From Mesorhizobium sp. M4B.F.Ca.ET.058.02.1.1 (GTDB lineage: Bacteria; Pseudomonadota; Alphaproteobacteria; Rhizobiales; Rhizobiaceae), in contig NZ_CP034450.1 in assembly GCF_003952505.1 (NCBI RefSeq), positions 5,787,001-5,851,000 on the forward strand: DNA of 64,000 nucleotides, written 5' to 3'. The translations under genes were made by a program, and so were the position numbers. Shown in pieces: positions 44,526-53,313 of this stretch. The notes under the pieces were generated by a model. That model was given only the letters and a program-made list of their open reading frames with translations, had not been told where the DNA came from and searched no databases. Every line of letters begins with the position of its first letter. Positions within the stretch are counted from its first letter, which is position 1.

Positions 44526-46040
44526 ATGACGATAGCGAAGGAAACGGCCGCACTTCTGGAGAAGCTCGGTGTCGCCAAGGACGCGCTTTCCGGCGGCGAC
44601 CTGATCGTGCGTAGCCCGGTGACCGGCGAGCGGATCGCAGCGCTGAAGACGATCTTGCCGGGCGATGCGGCCAAAACCATCGACGCCGCCCACAAGGCGT
44701 TCCAGGCCTGGCGGCTGGTGCCGGGACCGAAGCGCGGCGAGTTGGTTCGCCTGCTTGGCGAGGAACTGCGCGCCCACAAGGCCGAGCTTGGCCGGCTGGT
44801 TTCGATCGAGGTCGGCAAGATCCCGTCCGAAGGGCTCGGCGAGGTGCAGGAGATGATCGACATCTGCGATTTCGCCGTCGGCCTTTCCAGGCAGTTGTAT
44901 GGCCTGACCATCGCCACCGAACGCCCCGGCCACCGCATGATGGAGACCTGGCATCCGCTGGGCGTCGTCGGCGTCATTTCGGCCTTCAATTTTCCGGTCG
45001 CGGTATGGTCGTGGAATGCAGCCCTTGCGCTGGTCTGCGGCGACGCCGTTGTGTGGAAGCCGTCGGAAAAGACGCCGCTGACCGCGCTTGCCTGCGAGGC
45101 GATCTTCAAGCGCGCGGTCGAGCGCTTCGGCAATGATGCGCCCGCAGGGCTGGCGCCGGTGCTGATCGGCGACCGCGCCGTCGGCGAGATCCTGGTCGAC
45201 CACCCGAAGGTGCCGCTGGTCTCGGCCACCGGCTCGACCCGCATGGGTCGCGACGTCGGTCCGCGGCTGGCCAAGCGCTTCGCGCGCGCGGTGCTGGAGC
45301 TCGGCGGCAACAATGCCGGCATTGTCTGCCCGACCGCCGATCTCGACATGGCGCTGCGGGCCATCGCGTTTGGCGCCATGGGCACGGCCGGCCAGCGCTG
45401 CACGACGCTGCGGCGCCTGTTCGTGCACGAGAGCGTCTACGACGCGCTGCTGCCGCGTCTCAAGAAGGCCTATCAGAGCGTCTCGGTCGGCAATCCGCTG
45501 GAAACGTCTTCGCTGGTCGGTCCGCTGATCGACAAGGCCGCCTTCGACAACATGCAGAAGGCGCTGCAGGAAGCCACCGCCCATGGCGGCAAGGTTACCG
45601 GCGGTTCGCGGGTCGAGAACGGCCATCCGGATGCCTATTACGTGCACCCGGCGCTGGTCGAGATGCCCAAGCAGGTCGCGCCGGTGACGGAAGAAACCTT
45701 CGCGCCGATCCTTTATGTGATGAAGTACTCCGACTTCGATGCCGTGCTCGACGAGCATAACGCGGTCGGCGCGGGACTGTCGTCGTCGATCTTCACCCGC
45801 GACCTGCAGGAGTCCGAGCGCTTCCTAGGCGTTGATGGTTCGGATTGCGGCATCGCCAATGTCAACATCGGCACCTCCGGCGCCGAGATCGGCGGCGCGT
45901 TCGGTGGCGAGAAGGAGACCGGCGGCGGCCGCGAGAGCGGCTCGGATGCCTGGAAGGCCTATATGCGGCGTGCCACCAACACGGTGAACTACTCCAAGGC
46001 GCTGCCGCTTGCCCAGGGCGTCTCGTTCGACATCGACTGA
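44526..46040 (+). CDS. amaB: Piperideine-6-carboxylate (aminoadipate semialdehyde) dehydrogenase-like ALDH
   Basis: An NAD-type aldehyde dehydrogenase of the antiquitin/AmaB (ALDH7) branch, which oxidises aminoadipate semialdehyde in lysine catabolism. The 504-residue product has FNFPVAVWSWNAALALVCGD, the general base E258 in LELGGNNAG and the nucleophile C292 in GTAGQRCTTLRR. The C-terminal part has GGAFGGEKETGGGRESGSDA. The ATG at 44526 begins MTIAKETAALLEKLG. The exact substrate within ALDH7 is inferred. Confidence 0.85.
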   Translation: MTIAKETAALLEKLGVAKDALSGGDLIVRSPVTGERIAALKTILPGDAAKTIDAAHKAFQAWRLVPGPKRGELVRLLGEELRAHKAELGRLVSIEVGKIPSEGLGEVQEMIDICDFAVGLSRQLYGLTIATERPGHRMMETWHPLGVVGVISAFNFPVAVWSWNAALALVCGDAVVWKPSEKTPLTALACEAIFKRAVERFGNDAPAGLAPVLIGDRAVGEILVDHPKVPLVSATGSTRMGRDVGPRLAKRFARAVLELGGNNAGIVCPTADLDMALRAIAFGAMGTAGQRCTTLRRLFVHESVYDALLPRLKKAYQSVSVGNPLETSSLVGPLIDKAAFDNMQKALQEATAHGGKVTGGSRVENGHPDAYYVHPALVEMPKQVAPVTEETFAPILYVMKYSDFDAVLDEHNAVGAGLSSSIFTRDLQESERFLGVDGSDCGIANVNIGTSGAEIGGAFGGEKETGGGRESGSDAWKAYMRRATNTVNYSKALPLAQGVSFDID

Positions 46041-46046
46041 GGATCG

Positions 46047-46071
46047 CAGGCGCCGCTCATGGCGGCGCCTG
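46047..46071 (+). terminator. Stem-loop after the aldehyde dehydrogenase gene
   Basis: A perfect 10-bp stem, CAGGCGCCGC (46047-46056) with GCGGCGCCTG (46062-46071), and a 5-base loop, begins 6 bp after the stop. There is no clear T-run, so terminator function is likely but not certain. Confidence 0.6.
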
Positions 46072-46179
46072 TCCTGCACGATCAGGCCACGCAGGTCGAC
46101 AGCGCGCATGGCGGCCGCGACGCCGGACACTTTCTGACGTTTGCCGGTGAGATCGCGGGTTGTGCGGAGGGCAGAACGT

Positions 46180-47046
46180 TCAGCCTCTTTCCGGTGCCGG
46201 AAAACAGACCTCGAAGGCCGCATCGACAACGGCGAGCTTGGCCGCCTGGACGGCCATGTATTCGTGGTAGAATTCCTTCGAAACCCACATCAGGGAATGG
46301 CCGCGCTGGCCGGCCCAGCCGATGCTGCCGAGTTCCTCGGCGTCATGCAGCTTGCGCGCGAGATGGGTGCGCGACAGCTTAAGCCATCGGGCGAACTCTG
46401 CGATCGAGACCACGCTTGTCGGGATCTTGTCCAGTCCGGCATTCTCTGGATCGATGCCGGACATCAGCCAGTCCATGACGATGCCGCCATTGTTGAGCCA
46501 GATGAACAGCGAGAAGGTCTGCTCGGGCTCACGCACCGGCGCTGAAGACAACAGACCGTCCGCGATAAGCGGCTGCAATCTGGCCAGCATTTCGGGCCGG
46601 TCGAGGAAGGTGGCCAGCCGGTTGCCGCCGTCGATCATATCCAGCGTCCTGAGATGGGCGAGGACCCAGCCCGTGAATGTCTTGATGGTGGCTGCCGTGG
46701 GCTGCATGGGATGGGCGCGCGCATCTTCGCTTGTCGGCAGATATTCGGCGATGTTGTAATGCAACATCTCCTTGATGAAGGCTTCCGCCGTGTTGCGGCT
46801 GGCTACCGAATTCTGGCGTATCACCTTGAGGAAGCGCGCCAAGGTCAGCGCGGTGTGATGGTCGTTCGGATTCCGCCTGAAATGCAGGGCAAGGCCGACA
46901 TGGCCCATCAGCCAGCGTTGCTGCGTGGCGAAGATCGCGGCCAGCCGAGGGCTCGTTTCGTAGATCTGGATAAGCGCCCGTGACTGCTCCTGGACACCAC
47001 GGTGCACAGCCGGATGGCCGGCAATGTCTTCGGCTTTCAGCGCCAT
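46180..47046 (-). CDS. Unknown protein, possible HTH regulator
   Basis: I do not recognise the family. The 288-residue product has an N-terminal helical part (ALIQIYETSPRLAAIFATQQ, FRRNPNDHHTALTLARFLKV). A possible helix-turn-helix lies at about 215-245 (TSVVSIAEFARWLKLSRTHL), followed by a C-terminal helical tail. The HTH-like segment suggests a DNA-binding regulator. The ATG at 47046 was chosen because AGGAG lies just upstream (CAGGAGCAGG before the ATG); longer in-frame starts lack this. Two palindromes lie in its upstream gap (47150-47206). Confidence 0.65.
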   Translation of the reverse strand: MALKAEDIAGHPAVHRGVQEQSRALIQIYETSPRLAAIFATQQRWLMGHVGLALHFRRNPNDHHTALTLARFLKVIRQNSVASRNTAEAFIKEMLHYNIAEYLPTSEDARAHPMQPTAATIKTFTGWVLAHLRTLDMIDGGNRLATFLDRPEMLARLQPLIADGLLSSAPVREPEQTFSLFIWLNNGGIVMDWLMSGIDPENAGLDKIPTSVVSIAEFARWLKLSRTHLARKLHDAEELGSIGWAGQRGHSLMWVSKEFYHEYMAVQAAKLAVVDAAFEVCFPAPERG

Positions 47047-47358
47047 CCTGCTCCTGCTCCGATTCAGCCCTCCGAACCGTGAAACATGAAGCACATTTCC
47101 AGCCTTCATCGTTGGTGTCCAGTATTGCGCTCCCCGTACCAAAGTAGGGCGGCCTGCATGCAGGCCGAGGCCATTTCCTCGCTAACTCTTTGCAAACGTT
47201 CGCAAAACTCCTCCCAACGATAGTCAGCCCGGCAGCCGCCGGCCGAATTGACGCACGCAAGGGGCAAGCACAGGCTTCGCGCCATCCGGGCCGGGGTGAG
47301 CGCGCGTTCCAGGCCAAGATTGAAACAAGCAACGGCATCGGCCGGCTCGCGCAGGTTG
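47047..47358. promoter_or_regulatory. Intergenic region with two palindromes
   Basis: No gene is seen in this 312-bp gap between the unknown gene and the GntR gene, both on the minus strand. It contains an 18-bp perfect palindrome CGGCCTGCATGCAGGCCG at 47150-47167. It also contains an 18-bp near-palindrome TTTGCAAACGTTCGCAAA at 47189-47206, with one mismatched pair around the AACGTT centre. Both lie 100-160 bp upstream of the unknown gene and could be operators. Confidence 0.5.
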
Positions 47359-48072
47359 TCAGGACTCGAGGGCCTGCCGCAGCGCCGGACCGCTCCTGAC
47401 GCGCAGGTCGAGATCAGCCTCGATATGGTCGATGTGGTGCAGCATCAGCGCGCTGGCGCGTTCGGCGTTGCCGTTCTCCAGCGCGTCCAGGATCTGCAGA
47501 TGCTCGTTGTGGCCGCAGCTCGAAATGCCGGAGCGGCCATAGAGCGCGATCACCAGCGAGGAGCGCGCGACCAGCTCTTCCATAAAGCGCTGCAGGATGA
47601 CATTGCCGGCCACGGAAGCCAACAGCAGATGGAAATCGCCGGAGGCCTTGATCTCGGAGCGCCTTGCGCTCGGCCCGCGCTCGGCGATAAAGCGGCCCTC
47701 TTCCTCGAGCTGTGCCTTGAAGGCGGCAACGTCAGCCGGTGTGATGCGCCCGGCGGCGGCGACCGCGATGCCGGGCTCGATCAGCCGGCGCGAGGCAAAG
47801 ACCTGGCGCGCCTCTTCCGGCGAGGGATTGGCGACGAAGGCGCCGCGATTGCGCTCGGTGCGCACCAAGCCTTCGAAGGAGAGCATCTGCAGCGCCGCGC
47901 GTGCGACGGTGCGGCTGACATCGAATAGGGTGCCGACCTCGCCTTCGGACAGTTTGGTTCCGGGCGCAAGCCGGCGGTCGACGATGGCGTCCCGCAACTG
48001 GTCGCGGATCGCCTGGGCGCGATCCTCGTTGGCGTTGTCGACGGCTGGGAAGGTCTGGTCGGCGATGTTCAT
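47359..48072 (-). CDS. GntR family regulator, FadR-like (FCD domain)
   Basis: A 237-residue GntR repressor. The N-terminal winged helix is DQLRDAIVDRRLAPGTKLSE, LFDVSRTVARAALQMLSFEG. The C-terminal FCD-type all-helical domain (about 100-225) has ASGDFHLLLASVAGNVILQR and HNEHLQILDALENGNAERAS, with the metal-binding His/Asp pattern typical of FCD. It starts at the ATG at 48072 and is divergent from a polyamine-type transporter operon, which it probably represses. Confidence 0.9.
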   Translation of the reverse strand: MNIADQTFPAVDNANEDRAQAIRDQLRDAIVDRRLAPGTKLSEGEVGTLFDVSRTVARAALQMLSFEGLVRTERNRGAFVANPSPEEARQVFASRRLIEPGIAVAAAGRITPADVAAFKAQLEEEGRFIAERGPSARRSEIKASGDFHLLLASVAGNVILQRFMEELVARSSLVIALYGRSGISSCGHNEHLQILDALENGNAERASALMLHHIDHIEADLDLRVRSGPALRQALES

Positions 48073-48333
48073 GGCGGCAAGGTCCTCAGCTCTTGTAGCC
48101 TGAATCGGGCCGCCTGCACGAGAGCCAAATTGAACGCAATAGTAGAAAAGATTGCATACGATTTCTGCTGACATCGCCGACAATCGCCCATAATTTGTGC
48201 ATCGCACACGAGTGCTGCTTTGCTGGGCGCGAGGCCGGATCGACAATTTGCTCGAGGATTCAAACGCTTGAGGGTGGCGGCGGGCAACTGGCATGCATGA
48301 TGCTTTGGTTAATCCGAGCCAAGAGGAGCCCGG
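48073..48333. promoter_or_regulatory. Divergent gntR/ABC transporter promoter region
   Basis: This 261-bp gap must hold the promoters of the gntR gene and the transporter operon. A GntR-like candidate operator ATTGCATACGAT lies at 48151-48162, an imperfect dyad (8 of 12 positions symmetric) in an AT-richer stretch. FCD-type regulators often bind TTGTATACAA-like dyads. No clear sigma-70 boxes were found. Confidence 0.4.
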
Positions 48334-49422
48334 ATGTCCAAAGCCGCCGAAATCGACATCGTGTCCGTTTCGAAAGTCTATGGCGCGACCACCGCCGTCG
48401 AGGACATCAGCCTCAAGATTCCGGCCGGCACCTATTGCTGCCTGCTCGGTCCTTCCGGCTGCGGCAAGACCTCGACGCTGCGCATGATCGCCGGGCATGA
48501 GAGCATCTCGAGCGGCGACGTGCGGCTCGGCAACACCGTCGTCACCGACCTGCCGCCTGCCAAGCGCGGCACAGCCATGATGTTCCAGTCCTATGCGCTG
48601 TTTCCGCATCTCGACCTCGTCGACAATGTCGCCTTTAGCCTGAAGATGAAGGGTGTCGGCAAGGAGGAGCGCCGCTCCAAGGCGCTCGACATGCTGAAGC
48701 TGATGCAGATGGAAGCCTATGCAAGCCGCCGCCCGGCGCAGCTTTCAGGCGGGCAGCAGCAGCGCGTGGCGCTGGCCCGCGCATTGATCACCGATCCCGA
48801 GGCGCTGCTGCTCGACGAGCCGCTTTCGGCGCTCGATCCGTTCCTCAAGATACGCATGCGGGCGGAGCTGAAGAAGCTGCAGACCTCGCTCGCCATCACC
48901 TTCGTTCACGTCACCCACAGCCAGGAGGAGGCAATGGCGCTGGCCGACCTGATCGTGGTGATGAACAATGGCCGCATCGAGCAGGCGGCGCCGCCGCGCA
49001 CCGTATTCGAACGGCCGGCGACCGCTTTCGTCGCCCGCTTCATGGGCGACCACAATGTCGTGTCCGGCCGCGTCAGCGGCAGCAGCGACGGCATGGTTCT
49101 CTTTGAGGTGCCGGGCGGCGTCTCGCTCGCCGCGAGCGGGCAGGGCCGCGAGCCCGGCGAGCCGATCGACATCGCCATCCGCACCGACCATGTGCGCATC
49201 GGCGAGGCGCCGGCGGCGGGGCTCGGCTTCAGCGGCATCGTTTCCAACATCGAGTATCGCGGCGCAACCGTGAAGCTCTCGGTCAACGGCGCTGGCATCG
49301 AGGAGTTCACAGTCATCCTCGACGACGAGGGCTTTTTTGCCAGGCCGGTCGCCGTCGGCGACGCGGTGCCGATCGCCTGGGACGCCGAGGATGCGATCAT
49401 CCTCGGTCGTCTCGATTCCTGA
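48334..49422 (+). CDS. ABC transporter ATP-binding protein (PotA-like)
   Basis: The 362-residue ATPase has Walker [11 protein letters not shown]-loop [13 protein letters not shown], signature [15 protein letters not shown], Walker [14 protein letters not shown], and switch His FVHVTHSQEEAMAL. A C-terminal TOBE-like domain (about 275-360) follows. It belongs to the polyamine/opine-type importer class and is the first gene of the operon with the substrate-binding and permease genes. Confidence 0.9.
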   Translation: MSKAAEIDIVSVSKVYGATTAVEDISLKIPAGTYCCLLGPSGCGKTSTLRMIAGHESISSGDVRLGNTVVTDLPPAKRGTAMMFQSYALFPHLDLVDNVAFSLKMKGVGKEERRSKALDMLKLMQMEAYASRRPAQLSGGQQQRVALARALITDPEALLLDEPLSALDPFLKIRMRAELKKLQTSLAITFVHVTHSQEEAMALADLIVVMNNGRIEQAAPPRTVFERPATAFVARFMGDHNVVSGRVSGSSDGMVLFEVPGGVSLAASGQGREPGEPIDIAIRTDHVRIGEAPAAGLGFSGIVSNIEYRGATVKLSVNGAGIEEFTVILDDEGFFARPVAVGDAVPIAWDAEDAIILGRLDS

Positions 49423-49455
49423 ACCATCACAACCAAACCAAAAGGGGAACTGACA

Positions 49456-50745
49456 ATGACCAACACAACCGACAAGAAGACAGGCATTTCCCGCCGCTCG
49501 CTGCTCAAGACGGGCGCAGCGGCGGTCGGCCTTGCCGCCGGCTCCGGCGTCATCACCGGCTTCCCGACCATCTGGGCGCAGTCGAACATCACGCTGCGCC
49601 AGTTCGGTACCGGCGTGTCTAACCTCAATGCCATCGCCGAAAAGTGTAAGGCGGATCTCGGCATCACGCTGGAGATGACGGCGACCGATTCCGATGCCGC
49701 CGCGCAGCGCGCGGTGACACAGCCCGACAGCTACGACATCGCAGACATCGAATACTGGATCGCCAAGAAGGTATATCCGACCGGCGTCATGCAGCCGATG
49801 GACGTCAAGAAGCTGAAATATTACGACAAGATCGTGCCGCTGTTCATCACCGGCAAGCTGACGCCCGACAGCGTGATCGCGCAAGGCACGGCACCACACA
49901 CGGTCGGCTTCGTGGAGGCGCAGGATTCCAAGGCCTTCGCCAAGGAACCGACCCAGTGGATGACGATGGTTCCGACCATCTACAATGCCGACACGCTGGG
50001 CATCCGCCCCGACCTCGTCGGCCGCGACATCACCACCTGGGCCGACATCATGGATCCGGCTTTCAAGGGCAAGGCCGCCATCCTCAACATCCCGTCGATC
50101 GGCATCATGGATGCGGCCATGATCATGGAAGCCATGGGCAACATCAAATATGCAGACAAGGGCAACATGACCAAGGAGGAGATCGACAAGACGATCGATT
50201 TCCTGATCAAGGCCAAGCAGGACGGTCAGTTCCGCGCCTTCTGGAAATCCTTCGACGAGAGCGTCAACCTGATGGCGTCCGGCGAAGTGGTGATCCAGTC
50301 GATGTGGTCGCCGGCGGTGGCAGCGGTGCGCTCCAAGGGCATCGCCTGCAAATATCAGCCGCTCAAGGAAGGCTATCGCTCGTGGGGCGGCGGCCTCGGC
50401 CTCGCGGCGCATCTCAAGGGCGCCGAGCTCGACGCGGCCTATGAATACATCAACTGGTACCTGTCCGGTTGGGTCGGCGCCTATCTCAACCGCCAGGGCT
50501 ACTATTCCGCCGCCATGGACACGGCCAAGCAGTTCATGTCCGAGGATGAATGGGGCTTCTGGGTCGAGGGCAAGCCGGCAAAGGGCGACATCGTCGCGCC
50601 GGACGGCAAGGTGATGGAGAAGGCTGGCGCGGTGCGTGACGGCGGTTCCTTCGTCGAGCGCATGGGCAAGGTTGCCTGCTGGAACTCGGTGATGGACGAG
50701 GACCGCTACATGGTGAAGCGCTGGAACGAGTTCATCGCGGCGTGA
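49456..50745 (+). CDS. ABC transporter substrate-binding protein, Tat-exported
   Basis: A 429-residue extracellular solute-binding protein of the PotD/iron-like family 1 class. A twin-arginine signal is clear (SRRSLLKTGAAAVGLAAG, with RR at about 14-15, then cleavage near IWAQ), so it is probably exported folded. Mature parts include LRQFGTGVSNLNAIAEKCKA and GGGLGLAAHLKGAELDAAYE. The ligand is unknown; a racemase gene in the same operon suggests an amino acid or hydantoin-type compound. A strong hairpin follows 10 bp after the stop. Confidence 0.88.
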   Translation: MTNTTDKKTGISRRSLLKTGAAAVGLAAGSGVITGFPTIWAQSNITLRQFGTGVSNLNAIAEKCKADLGITLEMTATDSDAAAQRAVTQPDSYDIADIEYWIAKKVYPTGVMQPMDVKKLKYYDKIVPLFITGKLTPDSVIAQGTAPHTVGFVEAQDSKAFAKEPTQWMTMVPTIYNADTLGIRPDLVGRDITTWADIMDPAFKGKAAILNIPSIGIMDAAMIMEAMGNIKYADKGNMTKEEIDKTIDFLIKAKQDGQFRAFWKSFDESVNLMASGEVVIQSMWSPAVAAVRSKGIACKYQPLKEGYRSWGGGLGLAAHLKGAELDAAYEYINWYLSGWVGAYLNRQGYYSAAMDTAKQFMSEDEWGFWVEGKPAKGDIVAPDGKVMEKAGAVRDGGSFVERMGKVACWNSVMDEDRYMVKRWNEFIAA

Positions 50746-50755
50746 TGCACTGATC

Positions 50756-50788
50756 GCGGATGACGGCGGCGACGCCGCCGTCATCCGC
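50756..50788 (+). other. Stem-loop between binding-protein and permease genes
   Basis: A perfect 15-bp stem (50756-50770 with 50774-50788) has a 3-base GAC loop and no T-run. It lies between the substrate-binding protein and the first permease gene. Such hairpins can protect upstream mRNA from 3' exonucleases and give more binding protein than permease, as in other importer operons. This role is inferred. Confidence 0.7.
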
Positions 50789-50816
50789 AAACACAACCGC
50801 TCGTCGGATATCACGC

Positions 50817-51728
50817 ATGACAGTCGCGCTCGAACGCCCTGCAATGGCCGCGGCCAAGCCCGCCAGGCGCCGCCGGTTCTCGATCGGCGTGATCGCGCCC
50901 TATCTGCAGGCGACGCCGCTCGCGCTGATCCTCGGCGCGTTCCTGCTGCTGCCGATCCTGATGATCGTCGTCGTCAGCTTCTGGGACTACGACTTCGCGG
51001 CGATGTATCCGGATTTCCTGACGACCAACTATTCCGACGTGCTCGGTTCCTGGGTCACCTGGAAGACCTATCTCAACACGCTGAAATACACTGCCATCGT
51101 CTGGGCGTTGACGCTCTTCATCGGCTTCTGGGTCGCCTATTTCCTCGCCTTCCACATCCGCACCACGGCCATGCAGATGGTGCTGTTCCTGGTCTGCACC
51201 GTGCCGTTCCTGACCTCCAACATCATCCGCATGATCTCGTGGATTCCGGTGCTCGGCCGCAACGGCCTGGTCAACTCGACGCTGGTGCATCTGGGGCTGG
51301 TACCGAGGCCGATCGAATGGCTGCTCTATTCCGAATTCGCCGTCGTGCTCGCCATGGTGCATCTCTACACGCTGTTCATGGTGACGCCGATCTTCAACAC
51401 GCTGATGCGCATCGACCGCTCGCTGTTCGAGGCCGCGCGCGACGCCGGCGCTTCCGGCTGGCAGATCCTGTGGAATGTCGTCATCCCACTCGCGAAGCCC
51501 GGCATGGCGATCGGCACCATCTTTGTCGTCACGCTTGTGATGGCCGATTTTTCCACCGTGCAGGTGATGTCGGGCGGACAGAGCGCCTCCGTCGCGCTGA
51601 TGATGAAGAACCAGATGTCGCTTCTGCAATATCCGGCCGCCGCCGCCAACGCGGTCGTGCTTCTGGTGCTGGTGCTCCTGATGGTCGCCGGCATCCTGCG
51701 CATCGTCGACATCCGCAAGGAGCTCTGA
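50817..51728 (+). CDS. ABC transporter permease (PotB-like)
   Basis: The 303-residue permease has an Arg/Ala-rich N terminus and six transmembrane helices, the first at about 30-55 (ATPLALILGAFLLLPILMIV). The coupling loop is LFEAARDAGASGWQILWNVV. The ATG at 50817 was chosen because it follows the stem-loop; an earlier in-frame start would lie within that hairpin. It is 4 bp from the second permease. Confidence 0.9.
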   Translation: MTVALERPAMAAAKPARRRRFSIGVIAPYLQATPLALILGAFLLLPILMIVVVSFWDYDFAAMYPDFLTTNYSDVLGSWVTWKTYLNTLKYTAIVWALTLFIGFWVAYFLAFHIRTTAMQMVLFLVCTVPFLTSNIIRMISWIPVLGRNGLVNSTLVHLGLVPRPIEWLLYSEFAVVLAMVHLYTLFMVTPIFNTLMRIDRSLFEAARDAGASGWQILWNVVIPLAKPGMAIGTIFVVTLVMADFSTVQVMSGGQSASVALMMKNQMSLLQYPAAAANAVVLLVLVLLMVAGILRIVDIRKEL

Positions 51729-51732
51729 GGCG

Positions 51733-52551
51733 ATGAACCGCGAGAAGCGCACTCTCGAATTCTACGGGCTGGCGGCCTTCTTCGCTCTGTTCGTGCTGTT
51801 CCTCTACGGGCCGCTGTCGGCGATCCTGATCCTGTCCTTCCAGGGTGAGAATGGCGGCCTGACCTTTCCGCTCAACGGCGTCTCGCTGCACTGGTTCGCC
51901 ACCCTGTTCGAGAAGCAGGCGGTGGGCGATTTCGGCGGCAGCTTCAGGCGTTCGCTGGCGCTCGGCCTGATGGTGATGGCGGTGACCGTCATCGTCTCAC
52001 TGCTCGCCGGGCTTGCCTTCCGCCGCAAGTTCCGCGGCGCCACGGCGCTGTTCTATCTCGCCGTCGCCAGCCTGGTCGTGCCGTCGATCATCATCAGCCT
52101 CGGCATCGGTGTCGTCTTCCAGCAGATCGGCTTTCGTCCGGCCTGGTACACCTCGGCCTTCGGCGCGCATCTGACCTGGACCTTGCCCTTCGGCGTGCTG
52201 ATCATGTTCGCCGTCTTCAACCGGTTCTCGCCGGCCTATGAGGAGGCCGCTCGCGACCTTGGCGCCACCGCCTGGCAGACCTTCGCGCATGTGGTTCTGC
52301 CGATGATCGCGCCCAGCCTGATCGGCGTCGGCCTGTTTGGCTTCACACTCTCCTATGACGAGTTCGCCCGCACGCTGATGACGTCGGGCACCTTCAACAC
52401 GCTGCCGCTCGAGATCTATGGCATGACGACGAATGTAACGACGCCGGTGCTCTATGCGCTTGGCACGGTGACGACCGTGTTCTCTTTCCTGGTGATCCTG
52501 CTGACGCTCGGCGCGATCGTCTATGTCGGCCGCCGCCGGGCGCGAGCCTGA
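51733..52551 (+). CDS. ABC transporter permease (PotC-like)
   Basis: The 272-residue permease has six helices, starting at about 11-35 (GLAAFFALFVLFLYGPLSAI). The coupling loop is EEAARDLGATAWQTFAHVVL. It is 4 bp after the other permease and 11 bp before the racemase gene, so the racemase is probably co-transcribed. Confidence 0.9.
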   Translation: MNREKRTLEFYGLAAFFALFVLFLYGPLSAILILSFQGENGGLTFPLNGVSLHWFATLFEKQAVGDFGGSFRRSLALGLMVMAVTVIVSLLAGLAFRRKFRGATALFYLAVASLVVPSIIISLGIGVVFQQIGFRPAWYTSAFGAHLTWTLPFGVLIMFAVFNRFSPAYEEAARDLGATAWQTFAHVVLPMIAPSLIGVGLFGFTLSYDEFARTLMTSGTFNTLPLEIYGMTTNVTTPVLYALGTVTTVFSFLVILLTLGAIVYVGRRRARA

Positions 52552-52562
52552 ACGGAGCCAAC

Positions 52563-53309
52563 GTGCAGATTCTCGTGGTGAACCCGAACACGACCGCCAG
52601 CATGACCGAAACCGTCGCAGCGGCCGCCCGCTCCGTTGCCAGCGCCTCGACGGAGATCTTCGCCGTCACTTCGTCGATGGGGCCTGTGTCTATAGAGGGC
52701 TATTATGACGAGGCACTTGCGGTGCCCGGCCTGCTGGTCGAGATCGCCGCCGGCGAGCGCGCCGGCGCGCAGGCGGCGATCATCGCCTGTTTTGACGACA
52801 CCGGACTGGACGCGGCGCGCGCCATGGCGAACATCCCGGTCATCGGCATCTGTGAGGCGGCGCTCAGCCTCGCCTCCTTCATTGCTCAGCGCTTCAGCGT
52901 GGTGACCACCACCGAACGCTCACGCGTGCCGGTCGAGGAGTTGGTGCGGCGCTACGGCATGGCCGCGCGGGCCCGCGTGCGCGCCGCCGACATTCCGGTC
53001 CTGGCGCTGGAAGACCCGGCATCAGGCGCCATCGTCAAGCTGCGTGACGAGATCGCGCGTGCGATCGAGCGGGATCGCGCCGAGGCGATCGTACTCGGTT
53101 GCGCCGGCATGGCCGACCTTGCGGCCGAGTTGCAGCGGGACTTCGGCCTGCCGGTCATCGACGGCGTCGGCGCCGCGATCAAGCAAGCCGAGGCGCTGAT
53201 TGCGCTTGGCCTGTCAACATCCAAACGCGGCGCCTATGCAAACCCGCTGGCAAAGCCCTATCGTGGCGTTCTGAAATCCTTCGCCCCGGGTGACGTCGCC
53301 GCCGAGTGA
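52563..53309 (+). CDS. Hydantoin/Asp-Glu racemase family protein
   Basis: A 248-residue cofactor-independent racemase of the Asp/Glu/hydantoin type. It starts with GTG (MQILVVNPNT) and has the two catalytic Cys residues, C76 in AAIIACFDDTG and C180 in EAIVLGCAGMADLA. The N-terminal NPNTTASMT motif is typical of hydantoin racemases. Placement behind an importer and a GntR regulator suggests use of an imported amino-acid derivative or hydantoin. The exact substrate is not visible. Confidence 0.88.
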   Translation: MQILVVNPNTTASMTETVAAAARSVASASTEIFAVTSSMGPVSIEGYYDEALAVPGLLVEIAAGERAGAQAAIIACFDDTGLDAARAMANIPVIGICEAALSLASFIAQRFSVVTTTERSRVPVEELVRRYGMAARARVRAADIPVLALEDPASGAIVKLRDEIARAIERDRAEAIVLGCAGMADLAAELQRDFGLPVIDGVGAAIKQAEALIALGLSTSKRGAYANPLAKPYRGVLKSFAPGDVAAE

Positions 53310-53313
53310 TACG

